Assembly: GCA_964019165.1 (NCBI GenBank)
Contig: OZ025279.1
Coordinates: forward strand, 2,932,602 to 2,996,601
Source of the DNA: Mastigias papua
Lineage: Eukaryota; Cnidaria; Scyphozoa; Rhizostomeae; Mastigiidae
Length of the DNA: 64,000 bases
Direction of reading: 5' to 3'
Both the position numbers and the translations under genes were made by a program. The first letter of the stretch is position 1; each line of letters starts with the position of its first letter. Shown here in pieces: positions 1-12,564 of this stretch. The notes beneath the pieces are model-generated. The model saw only the letters and a program-made list of their open reading frames with translations, had not been told where the DNA came from and made no database searches.

Positions 1-94
1 TTAAAACAATCAAAATAGTTTTGTCTTTATTGAATAAGGAGGCTCTTTTTCATTTATTGCTGATTTAGGAATAATAAGCTTCTCTTTATTGCAG

Positions 95-3000
95 TCGATT
101 AATCCAGGCCAGACATTTGTTTCTGAGGAATCAAATCAGCCATATAACAAATACAAGAACAGATACCCCAGTCTTTTAGCTTGTAAGTCAACTTAGTATT
201 CTTCTTATATTCTGGGAAATTGTTTAAGATGAATTCATTTGTTGCTTTTCGTTGTATTAAGGTGGCTTATTCTTAATTTGTGAAATAGCTCCTTAATGGA
301 GAGTTGAGCGCACAATTTTCTTTGAATTTAAGGGACAGGTTTATCTTTAAATATTTGATAGGCTGTGCTCTTTTCCATGTCAAGGACATCCCCTTCATTG
401 GTTAAAGGCTCGTCGTTATTTTTTAAGACTGTTGAGACTCAAAGCCCCAAGTTTGTTTTTTATGTATTTGGTTATATGTTTTTGGTATTATACTTCACAA
501 ACACTTAACCCCGAGCAACTTTTGAATTACCAGTTTTTATAATGACTTCAGCTTGCCACAATACAAAGTTCATCTGGGGATTCTGCAGCCCTCTCATCGT
601 AACAGAAAATTTTTATCTATTTGTTGATGGATGTTAGCGCAATCATCACGTTTGTGTAAAATTATTTGTAGATGACCACAGCCGTGTTGTCCTATCACAT
701 ACTGAAGAACCTGGCTCCGATTATCTCAATGGGAATTTTATTGATGTAAGTTTTGTTAAATTTATGCGAAATGAAACCCAATTCACAGGGCCAAATTTGG
801 AATTTTGCTGTGAATCCAATTTTTCATTTGCTGCACTGTTTTTAAATAGAAACTCCATTCAAAATAAGTATACCAAATTAGACTGTTCAAATTTATATTG
901 ACCACAAATCGATTTGTTCTGAACTTAATGCTTTGTAGCTTACATATATCAGAACATCTAATGAAGCTGCTAAGTTGTAGAAACAGCTTCTTTCTGGATT
1001 GGTTAGAGCGCAAGTTCTCACTTAAGCGTAAATTCTAGGTTTTGCAATGTTTCCATAAGCGTTTTTTATAATGATAACTTTTAATCACTCTATCTGTTGT
1101 GTGTTCATCGCATCCTTAGAAATCAAAAGCGGTGCAGTTGCCAGTTTAAAGACTTGTCATACGGGCTGCGCCAATGATGTACACCCCAGTTTGTTGGGCC
1201 TTCCAAGTTTCAAGTTTGAAGGAAACTAGATAATTTTACGTCAACTGTTTGCGGTATCTTTCTGTAGCAAGTTTTGCTTTTACGCTCGTAAAATACATTT
1301 TTAGGGCTACTGTACGAAAAAAGAGTACATTGCCACCCAAGGACCTCTACAAAATACAATTGCAGATTTCTGGAGAGCTTGCTGGGAATACAACTGCAGC
1401 ACTATTGTGATGATGACTAAACTGGAAGAAAGAGGAAGGGTGAGCTTTTTTCATTTGAGTTTTCATCCACTCCTGTATAGCTCATCAGTCTATATACTTA
1501 ATTTACAAATTTCACTTTGTCTGATCAGTATATCACCATTTCAGTTAGTTTATTTCTTTCTCTACTTTCCAACTCAACATCTTCAGTTTTGTATTTGTTC
1601 CTTTCATAGTATCATCGATTACACTCTTACCTATCTTGATATATGTACACAGTTGGAATTCTCTGTTTACGTTGTTCCGTATCTTTTTATTTAGAACAAA
1701 TGTGAGCAATATTGGCCAAGCAGCGGAACCGCTGTCTATGGTAGTATCAGTGTGACTAAGCAGGAGCAATTGGAATTGGCAACTTACACGAAGAGAATTT
1801 TTGAAGTTTCTAAGGTTTGTGTTTGGAGAGGTTGCTGTTTATCTTTTCCTGTTTCATATGTGCTCGTATATTTTGCAGAGCAATATAGGTCTTTTGTCAC
1901 ACTTGGATATTTATTTGCAGCGGTGATTTGGTCTCGCAGTTTTCGCTTTAATGTTTGTATATCCAGTCATAAGTTATGCATTTCAGAAGTATTTATCACT
2001 TGTCCAAAAGCCAAAGTGTTTGAGAAACAGTACTTCATAGGAAGGGTCATCGAGTCTCTTATTGACGCAGTTGCATGAAGAAGTTTATACGATGATATCG
2101 AACTTACATGTAATTAGAAGCACTCTCTCTTGGAATCGAATATTCCGTGAAATGTGAACAAAATTTAGATCGATATTTCTGTGCTGATCTTCTGAATGAG
2201 ATTTATCAGTAAACCGGAGTGTTTAGATAAGACTCCTGTTTGTTAGATGATTAAAGTTAGATAACTGTTTGCAGTAACCATTGTTAGTTTAAGTAAGATG
2301 GCCTTAATTAGATTGCCTGTTTGAATCAAGAGACTTCTAATTTAGTAGCATGAATGAAGCACATCATCTGAGCTGAATTGAAGCAGTCCCTGAATAGCTT
2401 CTTTGAGAAATTTTTGAAATGTTTAATTATCAGTGGAAACTTTAGAGTCAGTGACATAGTTTTGATTTGTTCTATTAGGATGATACTTCAGAGAAACGTA
2501 TTGTCAAGCAATTTCAGTTTACTGCCTGGCCGGATCCAGAAGTGCCGAGCAACCCAGGCCCTCTGTTAGCATTCATACGACGTGTTCGAAAGGAGAATGG
2601 TACTACCGAATCACCAATGATTGTACATTGCAGGTATGATTGTATTATCAAATGCATTGTTGTAACAATAAGCACTTGACGTGGGATTGATGTAAGTTTT
2701 GTTATGTTATTTTTGTTGTATTTATGCCCGCTATGAGTAGTATTTTCCGTGGAACATTGTCAGAATCATTTCAGTGACGAGGAAAGAGGAATGGCATGGA
2801 GGGCCAGTGCAATGGGGGCAGTTTCTATTTTTTGGAAGTTATTACAATAGCATGGGTGGTAAATGTGCTGACTTTTGTAAAATGGATTTGCACCGATTAT
2901 CCATATTTTAGTTTCTAGAGTCCTCCCACTTTATGCCAAAATTCTAAATAATCTACTTCAAGGAAGTGTTTGCCCCCCTGCCCCTCTTACAGCCGCTACT

Positions 3001-3622
3001 AGTAGGGAATATATTTAACTGACGGCAGGATGCAAACGAAGAGGAAAAACTTTTGGAGCTACATCGTATTGTAGATTTCATGATAAAACTTTAAAATTTG
3101 TGTTCTGGTTTTTTCATAGTGCTGGAGTTGGTAAAACGGCCTGCTTTATTGCAATAGACTCTATGCTTCAGAGAATAGAAAATGATTATACAGTAGACAT
3201 ATATGGATATGTAACAATGATGCGGTCGCAGAGAAATTTCATGATACAAAGTGATGTAAGTTCTGATTGTACAACTATTTCATGTAAGATATACAATAGT
3301 ATGGGGATTGGCACAACATTTTGGTTCTCTTGCAGTTGCAAGGGCTGTGCCATTGGCAATTTGCATTTCAACAAATGTCCAGGTTTTAACTCATACCGTC
3401 CTTTTATTTACTCCTGAACAGTCAAGTGTTATGTAGTCTCTGGTATTAATCAATGAGTGAATGTATTCTTTTTAGGAGCAATACGTGTTTGTCCATGATG
3501 CAATAATGGATGCCATTGCTTCGGGGTCCACCGAAGTGGCAGCCAGTGAACTGTTTGAGCATTTCAAACATTTAACTGATTTGAATGGAAAGGAAGAGGA
3601 ATACTTAGAGAATGACTTTAAG
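95..3622 (+). other. Phosphatase domain D1 (exons 1-7) with Arg-to-Lys in the P-loop
   Basis: D1 runs from about residue 1 to 260 of the visible protein. The KNRY phosphotyrosine-recognition motif (exon 95-182), the WPD loop ([10 protein letters not shown], exon 2479-2633) and the Q-loop glutamine (EQYVF, exon 3476-3622) are all present. The P-loop is split by the intron 2634-3119 and reads [10 protein letters not shown], where active family members have HCSAGVGRTG. The nucleophile Cys (TGC) is kept. The phosphate-binding Arg is Lys (AAA) and the last Gly is Ala (GCC). In characterised PTPs replacement of this Arg strongly lowers turnover, so D1 is inferred to be weakly active or to bind phosphotyrosine without efficient hydrolysis. 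Confidence 0.9.
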
Positions 3623-6600
3623 GTAACTTTCAAAGTCTTATTGTTTGAATTTTTATGTGATTTCTTCATCAGTATTAGTGAAGAATATAATGTTATAAAT
3701 AATATAATAAAGTGTAATATAATGTAATAATAATATAATATGGTATAACGTAACATAATATAGTATAACGTAACATAATATAATATAGCATAATATGATA
3801 ATTATTTTAATGTTTTGTTAGTGTTCTACTCGGTTGACACCATAATCACATTGAAGGTTCGAATCAAAATTACAAAAACAAAATACAGAAAATTCCTTTT
3901 ATGTTGATATGTTCAACGCAGTCCCGTTGAAAGGCGGTTTGGGGCCCAGGGCAAATGGAAAAAGCAGGAGCCCCAGGTGTCGTCATTATGACATTTAAAA
4001 ATCAGAATCATTTCATAGCTTTCTAGCCTCCTCTCAGGTCTGGGACCCCAGGCAACCTGCCCCTCCTGCCCGGGCATGCCCCCCTCGTCGGATCTTTTGT
4101 AATACACTATAGAGTTATAGTTTGTATTCTTATTCAACTCCATCAAAAACTTATTCTGCATTAAGTATTGATTGAGTACGATCTAATATGTCTAAATTTT
4201 TAGGTTATTGTTGGCTCTACAATTCCTGACCCGAACAGCTGTTCAGTTGCCCTATTCCCAAGTAATCGGGAAAAGAATCGATGTGCGTCGATAGTGCCAT
4301 GTGAGTCTCTGTCATGCGTAGTCTTTTCAGTCATTTTACTCAATTGATAAAACATATTTATTGATCCATTAATCATTTCTTATTCCTTTTGAATCTTTTA
4401 TGTCACCACAGTTCTGTGTTTTATTACTGTATGCTGATCCATGATGTATCAGGCAAACTTATATTATGTTATCTTTTCACAAATAAACATTTCTCTTTTA
4501 GATGATTACAACCGTGTCTGTTTGCAACAACTTCGTGGAAATGACAGTTCAGATTACGTCAATGCCAGCTACCTTGATGTATGCATTTTTTCTCACTTTT
4601 GCGCCGAAGAAGGCTTGATTACTTGATCAGTAACATCTTGAGCTTATTGTTTCTTCATTTCAATTTGCTTTTATGTGCTCTTATCGGTATCATAGCAATA
4701 TGTGGGGTTTGTTTTTTATGTGAATTCACAATGATGATTGTGCAGCCCAACGATTGGTGATCTTCAGTTCCTTTACTTGAGAGATGTTTTTCGAAAAAGC
4801 TTTCTGTGTACAAGGACTGAAGTGAGATTTTTTCAGCTGTAGTTCACGGGCATCAAAGTATGTAGTTGGTCCTTTTGTCATATCATTTCATTTGGACTTT
4901 TGATCTATTTTACAGGGCTACAAGGAAAGAAAAGCTTATATTGCTGCACAGGGCCCTCTGAAGGAGCACACGGAAGAGTTCTGGCGTATGATAATGGAAA
5001 ATAATTGCTCACTAATTGTAATGTTAACAAATTTGGAAGAAAAAGACAAGGTACGAGACGATCATTACCTATCTGCCTCACCACTTTCAGTAAAAATAAT
5101 AATATTTCCCTGCCTAGCTCACAAATTTATTTGAAGTAATTGTCACCCCAAATAGTAACATTAATTGAGCCCCTTTTTAAATCGATTGTAGAATCATTTC
5201 CGCTTGAATGTAATGTTTGTATTATCAAAATACCAGTTTCGTATTTTCATACCTTATTTCATTATGAACAGTAGATATTTAGCAAGTTTTCAGTGCAGTG
5301 ATGGCGGTAATATCAGTTGTAATGAAGATATGATATATTTAGGAATGGCAGAAGCAGCCTTTTCATTAGAACTGTTTACATGCGGCCCTCCATTTTATGA
5401 TTCATTGTCAAATAAAAGACCTCAGGGATTGACGTAAAACCGCCCTATTTCATCTTTATATTTGATTTGTTAAGAAATACGGATAAATATATTTGGGTGT
5501 TTGCCAGCTAAATCCATACTTTGATTTTCTTTCAGGAAATGTGCCACAAGTATTGGCCCACGGAAAAATCTGAGCGATATTACTATTACGTCATCGAACC
5601 CGTGAATGAGACACGTCATCCTCACTTCTGTGTTCGAGAATTCAAAGTTACAGATGCAAGGGTAGGACACCGCTGAAATAGCCTTTTGTTGCTAGTTTGA
5701 TTGGTTCTTTGAATATATGAAAATATGTACTAAAGTAAGAATAAGTAAAACATTTTATGAATTAAGCTGCAGAAATTGCCCAATATATGGAATTTCTAAA
5801 CATATCACATTTTGTCAAATGATAACACTTTGTAACTTTTTTCATTACTTTAATATTTGCTTGCTTATGTCCCCCATAGGGGATGGCAAATTATTTCAGG
5901 GGACCTTGAGAACTGTCGTTTCTCCCACTCGTTGCTTAGTAACATGTATCATTGATATTTGTTGTCCTTGAAGGTAGGTCTTTCAAAAGCGGGGGGCCCC
6001 CGGTTTGAAAAAGTATGTTGTAGGGAACCGCCATATAAAATAATTGGAAAAGTTTGGAAGCCTTTGATTTATAAAGGCCTAGATATGATATCAGGCTCAA
6101 TGGTTGTAAGTAAGTAAGATTATTGTACAAATACGATCCCAGACTGTTGGTTTTTAGTAAATGAAGGCTTTTATTCTTAGGCTTTTGCAGCATTGTATTA
6201 TAATATCATTCTTTTGTGATAGGATGGAGAGGCGAGGACGATAAAACAATTCCAGTACATTAATTGGCCAAAGAATCGGGTTCCTCTTGCTTCAGAGGGG
6301 ATTATTGAGCTCATAGGACAAGTAAATAAAGCGAAAAATCAGTTAAATAATTCAGGACCAGTATTATGTCACAGCAAGTAAGTTGTTTCTGTACGCTTTC
6401 TTGGTATTACAAGCCCTTGGGACAATATTTGATGAGATACTAAGCTTCAATAAAGAGCTTGTGCATAATTGCAGGGTATTCGGTTTTCTCTGTCATTCGC
6501 AGTATTGTTTATTGTGATTTTAGTCCTTCGGCAATCGAATTTCTCCTGCTTAAAGGGCGTAACTGTCTAGATATTTGTAGCGTGTAGCTTTGGTTTGCTG

Positions 6601-7930
6601 CTACTCTCCAGTCCGGAATAGAAGGGGGATGGCAATAAGTTGGGGGGGGGGGTTGGAAAAAAATCTGAAAGTAAATAAGTGGGGACTACAATAAGTGAGG
6701 GGATGGAGAAAGTTCGAAGGTGAATGTGTATGAGGTGGGCTGTTGTAGATGGAGGTGGGGAGAAGGCTAACATATGCAGTGGACAAAAAGCTTTAGCTTT
6801 TTGAAAAAGAACTCATTACGGCTATTAAATATCTCTGCCATACTAAATATGTGTATATCGTCGTCGTTCACAAGGTCATCATCATCGGCATAATTGTCAA
6901 CTGCGTTTTCAGTGCTTCTTGCAGCAGTTACTCATTTCACACAAACATTTTTTCGACACAACAAACAGTCACCACAAGTTACTTTCGCCGCACAGTTCTG
7001 AGTCTGGTTGGGAAAATGCCCTCTTGGCTCAAAATTAATAAGCGGGGGGGGGGGTTGAAATAAGAATGCCATGGTATGCATTTTTTGAAAAAATAACTAG
7101 TCGGGGGGGGGGCGTCAATTTTGGACTGGAGAGTATACACCTTTTTATATGAATATAGTCTATAGGAATATCAAGGCTCAAATTCTATGAACTGTAAGAA
7201 TAATTTTAAGAATAATGCAAAGCTTGAGTTCATCAAGGTTTAGAGTTTTTGCTGATTTGAGATTTTTTAGAAAAAAAAACAAATTAAGCTCCACTTATCC
7301 TGTCTGGAACTCGTTACACTATGGTGCGACTCAGCAACTATTCAGGGAGTGTCAGTTGCTCACTTTTTGTTTTAAGAATATAGTTTATACGAGAATTAAT
7401 GCTCAAAATCGCTAAAATTTAAGAATGATTTAAGAATATTCTTAGGCTCAAAGTCAAAAAGATTTAAGACTATTGAGCTGCTGTAAAAATTAGGTAGTCT
7501 TATTACAGAATTGTACATACACCTGGAACTCCCTCTCGTTCCAATTCAACAGCTTGTTTTTATTTTCTCATTGATGGAATAAAACCATTGCTTATAAGCA
7601 CTTGACTTCTAGTTGTATCTACTGCGACATTTGTGCGCAATTTTCCTTTTATCGCAGTACGTAAATGGTACTTTGCTAGTCATACTTTTCCTAAAATTTT
7701 CTAATGGTAATTTCTTTTTTTCTTGCAGCACTGGAGCTGGAAGGACAGGCGTCTTTATTGCTCTTTGCATTGTTCTTGAGAGACTTCAAATCGAAAACCT
7801 GATAGATATTCATCGGACTGTAAAAACTCTAAGAATGGAAAGACCCTATTTAGTTCAAAATGTTGATCAATACCGATTTTGCTTTCAAGTGGCCGTTGAT
7901 TACCTGCGGAGTTTTGAAATGGTTGTATAG
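95..7930 (+). CDS. LAR-like receptor protein tyrosine phosphatase, tandem phosphatase domains, 5' partial
   Basis: Thirteen coding exons with GT..AG introns: 95-182, 672-745, 1305-1439, 1695-1814, 2479-2633, 3120-3255, 3476-3622, 4204-4300, 4502-4578, 4916-5050, 5536-5661, 6223-6377, 7729-7930 (stop TAG). Together they are 1647 nt in one continuous frame, 548 residues. Both domains follow the type IIa (LAR/PTPRF/S/D) pattern: KNRY region, [34 protein letters not shown] and QSDEQY in domain 1, then the same order in domain 2. The C-terminus LRSFEMVV falls where LAR proteins end. The equivalent exons of the two domains match in length (135/135 and 155/155 nt), as expected from domain duplication. 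The extracellular and transmembrane exons must lie upstream of the window. Key catalytic residues are altered in both domains (see the domain entries). I saw no AATAAA in the first 2 kb after the stop. The assignment to a LAR-type receptor is secure; orthology to a named member is not. Confidence 0.93.
3681..3800. repeat. AT-rich low-complexity tandem tract in intron 7
   Basis: Irregular repeats of TAATA and of a longer unit containing TATAACGTAACATAATA run through the intron after exon 3476-3622. It is simple-sequence DNA with no coding signal. A GC-rich patch at about 3920-4090, unlike the surrounding intron, follows it and is probably a separate dispersed repeat. Confidence 0.7.
6602..7135. 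mobile_element. MITE-like element in the last phosphatase intron
   Basis: Terminal inverted repeats TACTCTCCAGTCCGGAAT at the left end and ATTTTGGACTGGAGAGTA at the right end enclose about 530 bp with no ORF of note. Short runs of G (about 6640-6652, 7043-7052 and 7103-7112) lie inside both ends, in a partly inverted, partly repeated context. I could not define a target duplication. It lies wholly within the intron 6378-7728 and so should be spliced out. Confidence 0.55.
7165..7480 (+). repeat. Dispersed repeat family R1, copy 1
   Basis: A segment starting near GAATATCAAGGCTCA and containing AAGCTCCACTTATCC, TGCGACTCAGCAACTATTCA and many TAAGAAT motifs recurs in inverse orientation at about 25340-25590 and 36345-36560. 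The shared core spells an imperfect palindrome-rich stretch with no protein signal. It is probably a short non-autonomous DNA element. This copy is in the last phosphatase intron. Confidence 0.6.
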
Positions 7931-9899
7931 CTAAAAAAACTAGCAACACAATCGCCAGAAGTCGGTTTTTAGATCGCAAAGATAGAGTGAATCCCGAAAT
8001 TGGTTGTTTATGCACGGCTGCATTCCTGCAAAAGGCTGATGTGACGGAAAAGCGAACTGGATTCGGAGTAATTGCATCTATGGGTTACGGGTTATGGCTA
8101 ATTGCAAGGTGTAGAAACTGGTTTTGATTATCAGACTGAGCCGAACATACTGAGCGAATCTGGGCCGTAACTTTGAATCCGGTTCTGAAGAAATGCGGTG
8201 TTGACTCTTCAGATATTATACAGAAATATCTTTGAATCTTGACCAAGAGGAACTAATACTGTTAAGCGATGACCTCTTTGGAAAGGAGGTAATTCATTCA
8301 CGAAATGTTATAGAGAGATTTTTCCGGATAACCAAGATGTTCATTATACAGTACGGATTGCTGTCGCAGTACCGAAGTATTTCCCTTGCTTGTCAACCAG
8401 AATTATCCCAAGGAATCTTTCATGTTCTCTATTTACCATTCAGAGGGATCCCTTAACTCAGCCTTACATGACAAGGCTTGCCGATGCCATTTGATAAGTT
8501 TTCCGTATTAGGAGAAACTCTAACCCTATGAAGCGTTTTTGTAAAATAGACAAACTCTGCTACAACAGATTTTTATTACGGTTAGAACAGATATGTTACT
8601 AGATTTCTTGTACAGTTAGATCGTATTGACTGATTGTTTGATAGGCCTTGTTGTATTAGCGTAATTAGTTACAACACTATGTGACCCTGGGTGTCATGAA
8701 AAGTGTGCTGGTTTTACAATTGTAGTTGGAATACAGGTTCCAAGAATATCACATACGCTCCCACGAACGCGGACTACTATCTTGGGTCTTCTTTTGGTTG
8801 ATTTGGTGATATAATTTGCAACGGATCTATGTTTTTGTAATTGAGTATGTCTGTCCTAACTAAGAACTCGTAGCTAAGTTTTGATGATAACAATGTTGGC
8901 TAGTTGTTAATAGACGCGACATTGTTCCCCTCTGCATCCCGAACGCACCTTGTCTAGGTTAGATTGACTCAATTATGAATATGATATGGCGTTACATAGT
9001 GCCCCAAGCTCTGTAATTGTCATCTTATCTATTTTATGTGGTTATTCATCATAGGAAAGAGACGCTATCATGTTCCAAGGTTTAAGAAGGTTACTCGTTT
9101 ATATTTAGCTAGGATCAAAATACGTGACAGCAGACTAATATTTTGTCTTTGTATTGGGTTTCAGGCCTCAACTTAGCGCCTGAAGCAAGTTCTTTTCTTG
9201 GCAAAAGCATTCCTAGTCCTGAAATATACACACAAGAGTTTTAAAATGTACCCAAATTTGGCGGGTTCAGAATAACCCATGTGGCGCTTGCGAAAAAGCC
9301 TATTTTTCACTAATTTCTTGCAATAGTTTGTTACTTATATTGTCTACTTTGAACGTAGGCCTTTGTTTATTTAGGAACACTACTCAGGTATGCTAGTAAA
9401 CATAGTAATTCTTGTTTTGATGCTAAATTTTGTGGAATCATTAATTTCTCAGGTGCCCACCACAATTGTGATATTCTTGGAAACGTGGAAATTTTTAAAT
9501 TACCTTCGTTTGTGAAATTACACTGTAGTCTATTGTCTAGCCAATCGTTTGTAGAATGGCTTGGTGATGGTTGTTATAAATTGGTAAATTGTTTTACCAC
9601 AGTCTGTTTGATAGGTTTTTTATCTAGAATGTCATTTTGGATTGATTGTCTAATGATTGTCGTTAGAATTGTAATTGATTTTACATTCATTATTTCATAT
9701 CATTTTTAAAGAACATATTGTCAGATATTTCATTGTGATTTCATTCCAAATTTATGCATGTCATTTCCTTTAAATCAGATCCTTGCAGCCATAGGTAGTT
9801 GGTAACAGTCATTGGCGAATTCAACTAGTACCAATGAAGGCCCGTGTAATATGACCTCAGGGCGTTACAGTGCAATTCACCATATTTCACCTTTTCCAC
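7931..9899. other. 3' flank of the phosphatase gene, no feature recognised
   Basis: The proximal part presumably includes the 3' UTR of the phosphatase mRNA, but I find no AATAAA by eye. No protein-like ORF, RNA gene or inverted repeat was recognised. Confidence 0.4.
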
Positions 9900-10173
9900 C
9901 TTATCTCTCCTTCCCATTGACCGCTGTACAAATATGCACCACTGAACTTTGCCATAATAATGATTCATTACTATCCATTTCACTTCATTGAATGACAAGT
10001 CGAATCATTATGACAAAAACGTCAATTTACCAAGATGATAATCTTGCTTTATGAGACAGCATCGATTCAAAGAAATTTAGGCTCATTTTTGTCAATCTAT
10101 CATGGCTATAGCCTTCACTTTGGAGCAAACATCGATTCAATCAGGAGTGGGGTCATTTTCTTAAACGTTCTAT

Positions 10174-10307
10174 GGGGCCATTCAGAAAGTACGTACGCTC
10201 TGAAGGGGGGAGGGGTACCTGAAAAGCGTACGACAGCGTACAAGGGGGAGAGGAAGGGGGGGTCAAGAATCCATCGATATTGAGTTACGTACTTTTTGAA
10301 TGGCCCC
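10174..10307. mobile_element. Short MITE with GGGGCCATTC termini
   Basis: About 134 bp with near-perfect terminal inverted repeats: GGGGCCATTCAGAAAGTACG on the left and the complement of GTACTTTTTGAATGGCCCC on the right. The centre is G-rich. It interrupts the minisatellite, and TAT/TATT bases flank both ends. There is no coding capacity, so it must be moved by a transposase in trans. Confidence 0.75.
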
Positions 10308-10552
10308 TATTGCCATCAACTTACCTCTCTTGACAAAATCAATGGATTATACAGAGGGCAAGTTCTCGTCAATTTACAAAGGTCATACCTTTACCTTCTC
10401 AAGCGTTTTTTGATCAGTTTACCCAGGTTATTCTTTCAATTTGAGTCCAAGTCTATTGAATGAAAAGTAGACTCCTACTCATCAGTTCACCAAATTTATA
10501 GTCACTTTTTGAGTCAAAATTTATTGACTAACAAGTGAGCACATTTTCAACA

Positions 10553-10790
10553 TGAAAAGTCTGTTGGTACTACAGAACTTCACTACAGCACGAAAAAGCG
10601 GAAACATTCTTTTAGCATACTGAAAGCTTTTTTCGTCCGACACTCGTCAGAGTATGAAACGTCGGATAACGACCGAAAGGTGAACCGAAATATATAGCCA
10701 GATGCGGGTGCACGTGATATGATGAATAATGCGTCTATTTGGCCCTATGATTGGCCAATTAGCACCTATTGGCAATTTGGCATGGTAATT
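10553..10790 (-). mobile_element. Penelope-like terminal repeat, copy A (solo)
   Basis: On the - strand this matches the blocks at about 26255-26490 and 35940-36215: the same order of a GCCAA-type segment, TTCGGTTCACCTTTCGGTCG, a hammerhead motif, then GCTGTAGTGAAGTTCTGTAG and CCAACAGACTTTTCA. Copy B is joined to the end of a Penelope endonuclease reading frame, which identifies the family. This copy has no adjoining coding sequence and sits inside the minisatellite. Confidence 0.75.
10616..10656 (-). ncRNA. Hammerhead ribozyme motif A, intact core
   Basis: Read on the - strand: stem I strand CATACT, core CTGACGA, a short stem II GTGTCGGAC, core GAA, stem III AAAAGCTTT, cleavage nucleotide C, then AGTATG. 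CATACT and AGTATG are exactly complementary. The order and spacing fit a type I hammerhead with weak stems II and III, the form reported in Penelope-like elements. Stem II pairs only about two base pairs, so efficient self-cleavage as a monomer is uncertain. Confidence 0.75.
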
Positions 10791-12564
10791 TTCAACAGAT
10801 TACCATGGTTATAGATGTGCCTTTTTATCGAAAAGCTATTGAATGAAAAGTAGACAGTTAATTTCATCAATTCCCAAACTTGGTAGTCTTGCTTTTTTGA
10901 ATCAAAGTTTATAGCCTCACAAATGGGCACATTTCCACCAACGTACCAAAGTTATAATCTTGCTTTTGGAGTAAAAATCTATTGAATGAAAGTCAGCTCA
11001 TATTCATGAATTTGTCAAGGCTATAGTTCTGGTAAATTCATGAGTTTTGAGGCAAAATTAATGGACTCACAACTAGGCTTGTTTTCATCAGTTTACAAAA
11101 GGTTACAGCCTTGCTTTTTTGGGTCAAAAAATCTACTGAATGAGTACCAGCCTCTTATTCATTAATTCACAAAGGATATGGCTATAGTTTTGCTTGAAAA
11201 CTTATTGGATGAGAAATGGGCTTATTTTCATCAATTCACACAGGCGATTGTCTTAATTTGTACTAATAACTTATTGATTGAAGAGTGAGCACATTTCGTC
11301 AAACTTCCAAGACTAAAGTCTTGCTTTATGAGTCAAAGTCTTCATGACCAGTAGGCTCAGTTTTATCATTTTACCGAGGCTATAGTCTCATTCTGAGTCA
11401 AAATCTAATAGATGAAATTTTGGCTCTATTTCATCATTTCACAATGGGTAAAGTTTCAAGTTTTAGTTAAAATCTAATAGATCAAATGTTGGCTCATTTT
11501 CATCATTTTACGCAAGGTTTCTCAGTCAAAATCTGCTGAATGAAATTTGGTTCATTTTCATGAATTTACCAATGCCAAACTGTTCATTTTTTGAGTAAAG
11601 ATTTATTGACTGAAAAGTGGATTTATTTTCATTAATTTACAATGGTTATATGCTTTCGTTTTCTGGGCCAAAAGCGTCTAATTGAAGAATTGGCTTTTAT
11701 TCACTTATTCACAAAGAATATAGTGATATTTTTGCCTCAAACTACTTCATAAATAGTGAGCTCATTTTCATCAATTTACTATTTATGGTTTTGCTTTTTG
11801 TGTCAAAATTTATTGAATGGAACGTAGGCTCAGTTTGATCAATTTACTAAGGTTAAAGTATTGGTTATATCTTCAAAATTCATTGGATGAAGTGTGGGTT
11901 CAATTTCATCAATTCACTAATGAAATTGTCATAATTTTGTAGTTATATTAATTGATAAAAGTATACGCACACTTTCAATAAATTTCCAAGGGCATTGTTT
12001 GCCTTTTGAGTCAAAATTTATTGAGTGACAGGTTGACACAATCTCATCAGTTTCCAAATGTTGTCTTTTTGATTTTGTGAGTAAAAATTCATTTTCTGAC
12101 ATGTGGGACGCATTTCGTCAATATTGAAAGGCAATAGTCTTGCTTTTTGTCTCAAAATGAGCTACGCGAAGAGTAGGCTAGTATTCATCAATTCACAAAG
12201 GATATAGTCCTTTTTTTGTTTCAAAATTTATCAGATGAAAGGTAGGCTCGTTTTGATTAATAAATCAGGGTTTTAGTCCTGTATGTTGAGTTTAAATCAA
12301 TTTAATGAAAAGCACTCCTATCATTTTAGCAAAATAATAAATAGTCTTGCTTCTCGAGTCAAAATTAATTTACTAACGAATGGACACATTTTCACAAATT
12401 TACCAAGGTTATAGTCTTACTTTTAGAGCCAAAATCTACCTAATGGAAAATGAATTCATCTACATTAGTTCACAAGGAATATAGTCAAGCTGTTTGAGTC
12501 AAAATTTATTGGCTGACAAGTGGACACATTTGCTACATTTTATTAAGGTTGTAGTCTTGTTTTA

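Larger units (their letters stand above)
4204..7930 (+). other. Phosphatase domain D2 (exons 8-13), catalytic Cys replaced by Ser
   Basis: D2 keeps the fold landmarks: [40 protein letters not shown] and a Q-loop NVDQYRF. KNRY is KNRC, the WPD loop reads WPKNRVP (Asp to Lys), and the P-loop built from exons 6223-6377 and 7729-7930 reads CHSNTGAGRTG. Aligned on GAGRTG against VHCSAGVGRTG this places Ser at the nucleophile and Asn at the next position. D2 domains of receptor PTPs are commonly inactive and serve regulation and partner binding, and these changes fit that. The coding frame is open and splicing is conserved, so this is a constrained domain and not a pseudogene. Confidence 0.88.

Noticed and set aside
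3856..3865. GGTTCGAATC, a perfect tRNA B-box-like decamer
   Set aside because: No A box, acceptor stem or cloverleaf can be built around it within the intron.
6567..6786. Pro/Ser-rich ORFs on the - strand
   Set aside because: Low-complexity translation of the G-rich MITE in the phosphatase intron.
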